A stretch of DNA of 64,000 nt from Corallium rubrum. Its lineage: Eukaryota; Cnidaria; Anthozoa; Scleralcyonacea; Coralliidae. The DNA is taken from NCBI GenBank assembly GCA_964035015.1, contig OZ036004.1, positions 13,028,427 through 13,092,426 on the forward strand, read 5' to 3'. The translations under genes were made by a program, and so were the position numbers. Positions 52,223-59,747 of this stretch are shown piece by piece (positions within the stretch are counted from its first letter, which is position 1; the number at the start of each line of letters is the position of its first letter). Under the pieces are notes generated by a model, which searched no databases, was not told where the DNA came from, and was given only the letters and a program-made list of their open reading frames with translations.

Positions 52223-53146
52223 ATGCAGGAAGTCGTGATTGAGTTGGTAAATTATATGGAGAAGTATAATATGCAGGAAGTCGTACTTGAGTTGGTAAAT
52301 TATATGGAGAAGTATCATCCGGAGGTCTTGTTTATGTTGAGGCCTGAAAACACAGCTGAGAATAGAGAAAATGGGTATAGGCCTGGACAACCTGACATTA
52401 TGATACTCGAGCCTAGGTATGGAAATGTTGGGTTAGCCCTGTGGGTAAAATCGAAGATGACAAAAACCGATGTGAGGTTCTCAAGAAGGTTGTATGCAGT
52501 TGGATATGACATTAAAGTTGGGAATGACGCCGACGATCTTAGGCTATATTTGATGATGTATATAGCCAGACAACCTTGTGACCCCAGTAGGACTGACAGT
52601 CGCCAGACGGAAATAGTGGAGTTTCTAAGCCATGGTATCACCAACCGTCCAACATATAGTGTGACACCAGATAATGATACAATAAGTCGGATAACTAAGT
52701 TCGTTAAAAAGGAATTTACAAGATCTGTGATAATACTAGGACCTGGCGCAGATGACAGTCCTACCATGACAATAATCAACCCTGATCACATCCATAACGG
52801 GATGGCTATATGGATTGGCGAAGCCGGTAGGAGATATAACCTTAACACTCTGAGCGACAGGCAGTTGAGCTACCTGAAAATGATGTCTGATAGGTCGTAC
52901 CTTGTTGTTGCGTCTGAGGACCTATATAAGATACGGTGTGCTGTAAGCAGTTACATGCGCGGGTATATTTCAGACTGTAGCGAGTGTCCACCAAGAAACT
53001 GCCCTATAAACTGCCCCGGAGTTAACCTATCTAATTACCCAATACTGGTATGCAGCAGTGAGTGCCGTAATAGCGGTCAACAGCCTAGACCATGCATTAG
53101 TGGATGCCCATCTAAGAAATGTAGGCGTGTGACACTTAAGCGCTGA
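52223..53146 (+). CDS. Tandem degenerate nuclease-fold protein with Cys-rich tail
   Basis: 307 aa. Residues 1-32 are a tandem copy of MQEVV(I/L)ELVNYMEKY, from a 48-nt duplication. Then GYRPGQPDI and GNVGLALWVKSK align with GYRSGQPDI and SGLAIELKTP of the neighbouring nuclease protein, but the catalytic Glu of the ExK motif is Trp here. A second similar unit follows (NGMAIWIGEAG, LSDRQLSYLKMM, YLVVASEDLYKIR), with IWIG in place of IELK. The tail (about 250-305) has about ten cysteines. It is likely an inactive paralogue of the nuclease at 53434, perhaps a DNA- or partner-binding form. Confidence 0.75.
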   Translation: MQEVVIELVNYMEKYNMQEVVLELVNYMEKYHPEVLFMLRPENTAENRENGYRPGQPDIMILEPRYGNVGLALWVKSKMTKTDVRFSRRLYAVGYDIKVGNDADDLRLYLMMYIARQPCDPSRTDSRQTEIVEFLSHGITNRPTYSVTPDNDTISRITKFVKKEFTRSVIILGPGADDSPTMTIINPDHIHNGMAIWIGEAGRRYNLNTLSDRQLSYLKMMSDRSYLVVASEDLYKIRCAVSSYMRGYISDCSECPPRNCPINCPGVNLSNYPILVCSSECRNSGQQPRPCISGCPSKKCRRVTLKR

Positions 53147-53339
53147 GCTGGTAGACCCGGTGATCTTTATTTTTAGACCTTTTACGTCTTAACCTTGTGT
53201 AAAGACTATTAAGATCTGCTAACTCTCCCATCATTTTATCTATATCTCTGTCAGGTATTTTACCTATTGAGTTAGCTATGTCTTTTGACAATCTGGCTAA
53301 CAGTCTAGCTACCTTCCAATATCCTAAAGTCTCGCTCAT
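53136..53339 (-). CDS. Small helical protein, 67 aa, on the opposite strand
   Basis: It overlaps the end of the upstream gene by 11 nt, convergent. It is helical and charged (KVARLLARLSKDIAN, MMGELADLNSLYTRLRRKR). No family recognised. It lies against the direction of the rightward block, so its reality is uncertain; length, composition and a gap with no other gene favour it. Confidence 0.4.
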   Translation of the reverse strand: MSETLGYWKVARLLARLSKDIANSIGKIPDRDIDKMMGELADLNSLYTRLRRKRSKNKDHRVYQLSA

Positions 53340-53433
53340 AAAACATGGACAGAAAATAGCGAACAGCTCTAGACGTCCTAAAACGGGACCTCAGGTGTGT
53401 TTAAAAATGTTCCTGAATATATAAACCTATAGT

Positions 53434-54246
53434 ATGCCGAGTATATTCAACTTCGATGGTACAGATATCGCAGTGCATAAGGACGGTGATGAGATATGGT
53501 TCCAGGGGAAAGATGTTGCAGAAGCACTTGGTTATAAGAGGCCGGATAAGGCAATCCGTGATCATGTTGATGAGGGTGATAGGAAAAAGGTAACGCAAGC
53601 AGCAACCCCCCAAAACGGGGGGTTGGTCAAAAGCAGAGTCTACCTTATAAATGAACCTGGAGTATATAGTCTGGTGTTCTCATCCAAATTACCTATAGCG
53701 AGGGGGTTTAAGGACTGGGTGTTCAGGGATGTCCTACCATCAATAAGAAAAACAGGACAGTATATAGCACCTAGGCTTATTGGTAACCAGCTGTCACTGA
53801 TGAATGAGACTGACCTACATTACCAGGTGATTAGATATATAAGGAAGTACCATCCTAACGCCATAATCATCCCAGGTCTGGGAGAAAATCAGGACACTAA
53901 ATATAAGAGGATAACTAGCTGGAAAAAGGGATACAGAAGTGGGCAACCTGATATTATTATAGGGAATCTACATAAGACATATTCTGGTCTAGCTATAGAG
54001 CTCAAGACTCCGAATGGTACGGGGGTCTGTTCAGACAAGCAAAAGTCGTTCATAGGTAGCCTGAGCGATAATGGATATAAGACTTTAGTGTCATACAATT
54101 ATGACGAGATACACAGATGTATTGATGAGTATATGACAGAGGCGAGAGTAAGGTGTGGGTACTGTTGTAGGAAGTTCCGCAATAAAGTAACGCTTAGTAA
54201 CCACTGTAAATACTTCCACAGGATTTCTTACACTTCAGAAACTTAA
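53434..54246 (+). CDS. BRO-N / VRR-NUC-like nuclease / C2H2 finger fusion
   Basis: 270 aa, intact. Residues about 5-112 form a BRO-N domain (IWFQGKDVAEALGY, NEPGVYSLVFSSKLP, FKDWVFRDVLPSIRK). BRO-N occurs in insect viruses, large DNA viruses and phages and often binds DNA. Residues about 120-235 resemble a PD-(D/E)xK nuclease of VRR-NUC type: GQPDI with D163, IELKTP with E179 and K181, and SDKQKSF. Residues 241-262 form a C2H2 finger (C241, C244, H257, H262). The start fits the start motif (CTATAGTATG). A role in replication, recombination or host DNA attack is possible; none is shown. Confidence 0.85.
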   Translation: MPSIFNFDGTDIAVHKDGDEIWFQGKDVAEALGYKRPDKAIRDHVDEGDRKKVTQAATPQNGGLVKSRVYLINEPGVYSLVFSSKLPIARGFKDWVFRDVLPSIRKTGQYIAPRLIGNQLSLMNETDLHYQVIRYIRKYHPNAIIIPGLGENQDTKYKRITSWKKGYRSGQPDIIIGNLHKTYSGLAIELKTPNGTGVCSDKQKSFIGSLSDNGYKTLVSYNYDEIHRCIDEYMTEARVRCGYCCRKFRNKVTLSNHCKYFHRISYTSET

Positions 54247-54358
54247 TATACCTATCCACCAGTTCCCTCTCCATCTCAATTAAATTAAAAACTTCATATA
54301 CTAGTTTTTCTACTTGCTTACGGATCCTTAATATTCTAGCAAATACTACATCTTCCAT
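54194..54358 (-). CDS. Small helical protein, 54 aa, on the opposite strand
   Basis: Begins at ATG 54358 (MEDVVFARILRIRKQVEKLV) and ends at TAA 54194. It is strongly helical with heptad-like spacing and overlaps the end of the BRO-N gene by 53 nt. It fills the only gap between the BRO-N and polymerase genes, much as 53136-53339 fills the previous gap. Unrecognised; moderate doubt that it is expressed. Confidence 0.35.
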   Translation of the reverse strand: MEDVVFARILRIRKQVEKLVYEVFNLIEMERELVDRYIKFLKCKKSCGSIYSGY

Positions 54359-54419
54359 ATAATTACTATAGAAGATATAGTGCGTTTAAACTATCCAATA
54401 AAAAATATACAGATATAGT

Positions 54420-56738
54420 ATGTCGAGGACACTTAAAGAAATAACTCCAGATGTTAGCGTGTCAAGAACGGTTAAGAAAATAAACCCACTTGAAGAGATA
54501 TCATCAGATGCTGATACGTTAGCGAGACGTAGACAGGATCTGCATGATGAGCTGGGAGTTGTTGAGGCTAGAAGGGCTCTTAAGGGTTATACTAGAGGTA
54601 TGGAAATTAGTATTCTGGATAGAGGTGATCCTGAGTCTGAAATAGATCAGACAAGAAGCCTAGTATGCAGAGTGCTTGAAATTGAGATGGAGGATATTGG
54701 CGGTATAAAGTTTGCGGAAATGTTGAAGATAAAACTGAAGAAGGAACAAAATAATGGCGATTTCCTTTTTAAGGATGTCTACTTTGGAAGTAAAGCCGCT
54801 GTCGCCATAGACAAAAGTCACCCGGAGTCTCTAGCCATAGTGGGAGGTAAGAATATGCTGAACCTGTACGAGTCATGGACCTCTGAAGGCAGTGGCTGGG
54901 CTATAGACAGTATCATCAGTCATTACCTTAATGTAGTAGCCTATAGTCCATTACAAGGTAGTAGTTATGTAGAACTCCCTAAAGAGTTGAGGAACCCTGC
55001 AAAGGGGCTGATAAATATACAGAACAGTGACAACGAATGTTTCAGATGGTGCCATATCAGATACCTGAACCCACAGAATAAACACCCAGAGAGAATCAAG
55101 AAAACTGATAAAGCCTTACTACCTACTCTGGACTACACTGGTGTTAAGTTCCCGGTCGAAACAAGACAGTACAGTAAAATAGAAACGCAAAATAACATAT
55201 GCATAAATGTGTTCGGGTATGAGGGTGGACAGGCTTACCCAATATATGTGTCCAAGGAAAAACACGAACTATGCATGAACCTACTGCTGATTGACAGGCA
55301 TTATGTGCTGATTAAGGACTTTAACAAGTTTATGTACCTAAAGACTAAGCATAAGGAGAGAAAACATTTCTGCATGCATTGCCTACAATGCTTCAGCTCA
55401 GGTGATATACTATCAGCCCATAGTGAGAACTGTATTGTGGTGAATGGCAAACAGGCTATAAAGATGCCTAAGGAGGGTGAGAACACACTCACATTCATCA
55501 ACCACCGTAAGCAGCTTGAGGTACCTTTTGTTATATATGCTGACTTCGAAGCTTTGGTGATGCATAATAACACACCTAGTAAAGATGATAGTAAGTCCTA
55601 CACACAAGAGTACCAGAAGCATGTAGACTGTGGGTTTTCATATAAGGTGGTATGCTGCGTTGACGATAGCTTTAGTAAACCGGTTAAGGTCTACAGAGGT
55701 GAGAAGGCGGTCTATAAGTTTATGAAAAAGATGCTGAAGGAAGTGGCCTACTGCCAGAGTGTCAAGGAGAAATTCTTCAACAAGGATATGACTATGACTA
55801 AGGATGAGATGGATGAATATGAAAAATCAGTAGAGTGTCATATATGTAATAAAAGTTATGTAGACTCAGATATGCGGGATAGAGATCACTGCCACATCAC
55901 TGGGAAATATAGGGGATCAGCCCATAGCAAATGTAATATGATTTACAGAATTACTGATAAAATACCAGTAATCTTTCATAATCTAAGGGGTTATGACAGC
56001 CACTTCATAATGCAGGAGATAGGTAAATTCGGAATGGATATAAATGTGATACCTAACAACATGGAGAAGTATATGTCATTTATGCTGGGCCGACATCTAG
56101 TGTTCATAGATAGTCTCCAGTTCATGTCCAGTGCTCTAGGACGACTTGTTGACAACTTACCTAGGGACGCTTTCGTGATAACGTCTGAGGAGTTTAAGGG
56201 TAAGAAATTTGATCTGATGACTCGCAAGGGAGTTTATCCGTACGACTACATGAGCAGCTTTGAAAAGTTTGAGGACACCTGCTTACCAACTAAGGATGAG
56301 TTCTATAGCGCCCTGAATAATGAACACATTTCTGAGGATGACTATGCACATGCTCATAAGGTCTGGAGAACCTTCAGGTTGGGTAATATGGGAGAATACC
56401 ATGACCTGTATATGAAGTCAGATGTGCTGCTTCTGGCTGATGGTTTTGAAAACTTTAGGAAGACCTGTCTGCAGTACTACAAGCTGGACCCATGTCACTA
56501 CTTCTCCAGTCCCGGATTGTCCTGGGATGCGATGCTAAAAATGACTGGCGTGGAAATTGAACTGATGACTGACATAAATATGTTCCAGTTCATCGAAAAG
56601 GGTATGAGGGGCGGCACGTCATATATCGCTAACAGGTATGGGATGGCCAATAATAAGTATATGAAAAAATATGATGAGAAGCTGCCAGCAAGTATCTTAT
56701 GTACCTGGATGCTAACAACCTTTACGGATGGGCCATGA
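54420..56738 (+). CDS. PolB: DNA polymerase B, protein-primed type, first frame (exonuclease part)
   Basis: Replicates the element. The first frame (772 codons) has the N-terminal region typical of Polinton PolB (NECFRWCHIRYLNP, INVFGYEGG), a C2H2-like finger at about 317-340 (CMHCLQCF, H, C), Exo I YADFEAL (about 374), a Cys/His insert resembling endonuclease VII at about 472-505 (CHICNKSY, DHCHITGKYRGSAH), Exo II NLRGYDSHF (about 524) and Exo III YMKSDVLLLAD (about 668). The frame ends after a one-base shift near 56690-56698, just before polymerase motif A. Start ATG 54420 fits the start motif (GATATAGTATG). Overlaps the second frame at 56699-56738. Confidence 0.92.
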   Translation: MSRTLKEITPDVSVSRTVKKINPLEEISSDADTLARRRQDLHDELGVVEARRALKGYTRGMEISILDRGDPESEIDQTRSLVCRVLEIEMEDIGGIKFAEMLKIKLKKEQNNGDFLFKDVYFGSKAAVAIDKSHPESLAIVGGKNMLNLYESWTSEGSGWAIDSIISHYLNVVAYSPLQGSSYVELPKELRNPAKGLINIQNSDNECFRWCHIRYLNPQNKHPERIKKTDKALLPTLDYTGVKFPVETRQYSKIETQNNICINVFGYEGGQAYPIYVSKEKHELCMNLLLIDRHYVLIKDFNKFMYLKTKHKERKHFCMHCLQCFSSGDILSAHSENCIVVNGKQAIKMPKEGENTLTFINHRKQLEVPFVIYADFEALVMHNNTPSKDDSKSYTQEYQKHVDCGFSYKVVCCVDDSFSKPVKVYRGEKAVYKFMKKMLKEVAYCQSVKEKFFNKDMTMTKDEMDEYEKSVECHICNKSYVDSDMRDRDHCHITGKYRGSAHSKCNMIYRITDKIPVIFHNLRGYDSHFIMQEIGKFGMDINVIPNNMEKYMSFMLGRHLVFIDSLQFMSSALGRLVDNLPRDAFVITSEEFKGKKFDLMTRKGVYPYDYMSSFEKFEDTCLPTKDEFYSALNNEHISEDDYAHAHKVWRTFRLGNMGEYHDLYMKSDVLLLADGFENFRKTCLQYYKLDPCHYFSSPGLSWDAMLKMTGVEIELMTDINMFQFIEKGMRGGTSYIANRYGMANNKYMKKYDEKLPASILCTWMLTTFTDGP

Positions 56739-58003
56739 GTCAGTACCTACCGACTGGTGGGTTTAAGTGGCTTGACGCTGACACAGTGGACCTGAGTAAG
56801 TACGGTGACAAGTCTAACCGGGGTCTGATACTTGAGGTTGATCTGGAGTACCCGGACGAGCTGCATGAGAAACATAACGACTTTCCTCTAGCACCGGAAA
56901 AGCTTAAAGTCGAATCGGATATGCTGTCTGACTACTGCCGCAGCATAAAGGACAAGTATAACATATCAATAGGAACAGTGCATAAACTAATCCCAAACCT
57001 AATGGATAAAACCAAGTACGTTATACATTACAGGAATCTACAGCTGTACACGGAACTGGGGATGAAGATAAAGAAAATCCATAGGGCGCTAGAATTCGAT
57101 CAGTCACCATGGTTAAAGCAGTACATCGATTACAACACTCAGAAGAGGGCCCATGCCATGAATGCGTTTGAGAAAGACTTCTTCAAACTAATGAACAATA
57201 GCATCTTCGGCAAGACTATGGAAAACCTTAGGAAAAGGGTTGACGTTAGGCTTGTGACCAGTCCCTACAAACTACTTAAACTAACTTCTAAGCCGACATT
57301 CGTAAGCAGCAAAATATTTAATGAGAACCTGGTTGCCGTACATAAAATTAAGGAATGTCTGACACTGAACAGACCCGCCTTCGTTGGGATGTGTATACTG
57401 GACATGTCCAAGACCTTGATGTATGACTTCCACTACAGATATATAGGAAATCTGTATGGTTCTGAGGCCAGGCTACTTTTTACTGATACCGATAGTCTAC
57501 TATATGAGATATCTGCTGGGGATGTGTATAAAGACTTCCACTCTGACCGTGATAAGTTTGATAACAGTGACTACCCAGTGGACTCTGAGTATCACTTCAC
57601 AGAGAATAAGAAAGTCATAGGTAAGATGAAGGATGAGGCAGCCGGAACTCCCATCACCCAATTTATTGGGTTGAAAAGTAAGATGTACTCTTACTTGAAG
57701 GACAATAATAAAGGAGATAAAAAGGCTAAGGGAGTCAAGAAGTCTGTCATAAGTAAGAATATAAAACATAACGACTATAAGGACACGTTACTAGAGAAAA
57801 AGCAGCTCAAGCACAAAATGAAAACTATAAGAAGTGTACGCCACCAGCTGGGTTCCTACGAGGTCAACAAAATTTCGCTCAGCTGCTTCGACGATAAAAG
57901 GTATATACTAAATGACGGTGTCAGTAGCTATGCATATGGGCATAAACTCATCAGGCCCCTTGATGAGCGGTTTTACAGGATAGGGTTTGCCTTTATTGAC
58001 TGA
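56699..58003 (+). CDS. PolB: DNA polymerase B, second frame (polymerase domain)
   Basis: Continues the polymerase after the frameshift. Motif A is YLDANNLYGWAM at the very start, motif B KLMNNSIFGKTMENL (about residue 162), motif C FTDTDSLLYEI (about 259). All catalytic aspartates are present, and the frame is open to TGA at 58001-58003. A single-base difference separates it from the exonuclease frame; this could be inactivation of the copy or a sequencing error. The two frames together give about 1190 residues, usual for Polinton PolB. Confidence 0.92.
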   Translation: MYLDANNLYGWAMSQYLPTGGFKWLDADTVDLSKYGDKSNRGLILEVDLEYPDELHEKHNDFPLAPEKLKVESDMLSDYCRSIKDKYNISIGTVHKLIPNLMDKTKYVIHYRNLQLYTELGMKIKKIHRALEFDQSPWLKQYIDYNTQKRAHAMNAFEKDFFKLMNNSIFGKTMENLRKRVDVRLVTSPYKLLKLTSKPTFVSSKIFNENLVAVHKIKECLTLNRPAFVGMCILDMSKTLMYDFHYRYIGNLYGSEARLLFTDTDSLLYEISAGDVYKDFHSDRDKFDNSDYPVDSEYHFTENKKVIGKMKDEAAGTPITQFIGLKSKMYSYLKDNNKGDKKAKGVKKSVISKNIKHNDYKDTLLEKKQLKHKMKTIRSVRHQLGSYEVNKISLSCFDDKRYILNDGVSSYAYGHKLIRPLDERFYRIGFAFID

Positions 58004-58458
58004 CAACCGGTAAAAGTAAACAGAAATTGCCACCTGCAAAGGATATGCAAATTCAGTCAGACGGCAGCTGAAAAATCCCTACTCTGACGCGTACATCCCT
58101 ATAGCTTCACTCTTATGAAACCACCACATTATATACGGTCTCCCTTCATACGGTTGTTAATACCACTCATCTTCTTCACAAGACCCCTTCTAGTCTTCTT
58201 ATCTCTAGTGAGCAGCAGCTATAAACGGTCCTTATCCGTATCCATGTAAACAACATTCCATTGGGCGTTAGCAACCCCAACATTTTTTTAAGTTGCGTTG
58301 TAAAAAAAACGTAGCTTAAAAAAGTTGCGGTTGCTAACGCTCAATGGAATGTCAACATTAGTGTCACGTGACACTTGTCTACGGAGTAGAATGAAGAAGT
58401 TTTCTGTTACTGGGAGTTTGTAAAAATGCTTACAAAATTTATGTCGGATTCTGTGAAG
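58004..58458. other. Right spacer of Polinton; hairpin and a broken small basic ORF
   Basis: No intact gene. On the minus strand a small basic frame starts at 58245 and ends at 58129, interrupted by TAG at its ninth codon, with LLLTRDKKTRRGLVKKM in the open part. A hairpin is at 58253-58352: ACATTCCATTGGGCGTTAGC mirrored by GCTAACGCTCAATGGAATGT. Confidence 0.4.
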
Positions 58459-59227
58459 GTATAGGCTGTGAATATAGGGCTTTAAAAACGCCGGCATTTG
58501 ACATATTTCTCTCCGTACAGGTAAAAGGAGGTTTCTTTAAGTCTGCGGACTACTTCATAAAATCTGACTTGGATTCTGTGAAGACTTGTATTTTGGAAGA
58601 TCGGTGGCAACCGACTGGTCTGGTGAGTTGGGGGCAAAATAAACTGGTCCATTTGTTGGAAGGTTTTATCTGACTCACAATAGACTTTACACTGGTGACT
58701 CCTGGTATGATTGCGGCCCAACACCTCGCCTTCGGCTCGGTGTGGCCGCCTGGACTCCAGGTTGCCGCTGTTCGGGGCTGTTGTGTGGTGCTAGGTAAAT
58801 GACCATACGGATGACTTGACCTTGGTGACTCCAAGAAGTAAGGGGGCGTCCTTCTTAGCATAAGCTTGGGACCATCGCCAAACGACTTGGTCGCTGTTGT
58901 CTTTTCCACCGTACCTGATTTAAATATGGAAGAAAGTGGTGCATGCAACTAACCAAAAACATCCCTGGGAATAGTCCACGCCTTGGAGCGGTTAAGCGTC
59001 CCACCAGCGGTCGATCTGACGGTCAAAAAGTGATGGTACCGGTAGTAGCACAAAATGTGGAATCGCCGATAGGGTCACTTCCGAAAAAAGAAAAAAGTGA
59101 TGCATGTGGCTAGTTTTAAAACACCCCAGGAATAGACAAAAACATCGTCTACGCCTCTGGGAGAAGAGGTATCCCTGTCGTATCACCCAAAATAAACTGG
59201 CCTGGTACCCCCATATCCTATACTACT
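58459..59227 (-). repeat. Polinton right terminal inverted repeat (769 bp)
   Basis: Reverse complement of 40663-41431, ending ...CCTATACTACT at 59227. Contains the mirrored copies of the short ORFs seen in the left repeat. Confidence 0.9.
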
Positions 59228-59233
59228 GTTGGC
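59228..59233. other. Polinton target-site duplication, right (GTTGGC)
   Basis: Second copy of GTTGGC. It is followed by CATTTTCCATTCC, which continues the LINE RT frame broken at 40657. Confidence 0.9.
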
Positions 59234-59650
59234 CATTTTCCATTCCAGCGGCAAGACCCCCAAACGAAGCGATTTGTTGAATAGAATACATAAGGAAGGT
59301 GCAATAGCAGTTGCCGCTTCCTTAAGTATTCTAGCTGAAATTCCATCTGGTCCGGTAGCTTTGGTAACGTCAAGAGATTTTAATACAGCTTCGACTTCAC
59401 TGTCAGTAAGTTCCAGGTTAGTCATGACCGGGTTGTCTAAGTCAGAGGTGGTATCTTCAGTAAGGTTGTCATTCGTGAATACAGATGCAAAGTAGGTGTT
59501 GAAGAGGTTTGCTATTCCCACGGGGCTGTCATCAGTTATCCTCGGTGGGTCAGCCACTGGATCAACGGTCGCACCAGCAACGGGTGCCATAGACATCTGA
59601 TCAGGGATATTGCGAGACTTTGGATTCAAGAGAAGAAAAGAAATTTTCAC
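59234..59650 (-). pseudogene. LINE reverse transcriptase N-terminal part
   Basis: The minus-strand frame reads LFNTYFASVFTND, SEVEAVLKSLDVTKATGPDGISARIL, PSLCILFNKSL, LPLEWKMAN, the N-terminal RT region of CR1/L2-type LINEs. It continues into 40656 after removal of the Polinton. Confidence 0.8.
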
Positions 59651-59747
59651 GGCTTTTACGTAACGATCTTTTTACTTCGGCGCGCAGAATTTTGAATTTT
59701 TCTTGTAAATGACGGGCAGGAGAAGTTTTTAGTTTTCGCCGGATTGA

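Larger units (their letters stand above)
40663..59227. mobile_element. Polinton/Maverick element, 18,565 bp
   Basis: Self-synthesizing DNA transposon with virus-like gene content. It has 769-bp terminal inverted repeats starting AGTAGTATAGG, a 6-bp GTTGGC duplication, protein-primed type PolB, retroviral-type integrase, packaging ATPase and double and single jelly-roll capsid candidates. About ten differences between the two terminal repeats by eye (near 1.3%) suggest a fairly recent insertion, in keeping with mostly open genes. Genes left of 48618 run leftward, and those right of 48666 run rightward. It sits inside a dead LINE. The gene set resembles what has been called adintovirus-type Polintons. 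Confidence 0.92.
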
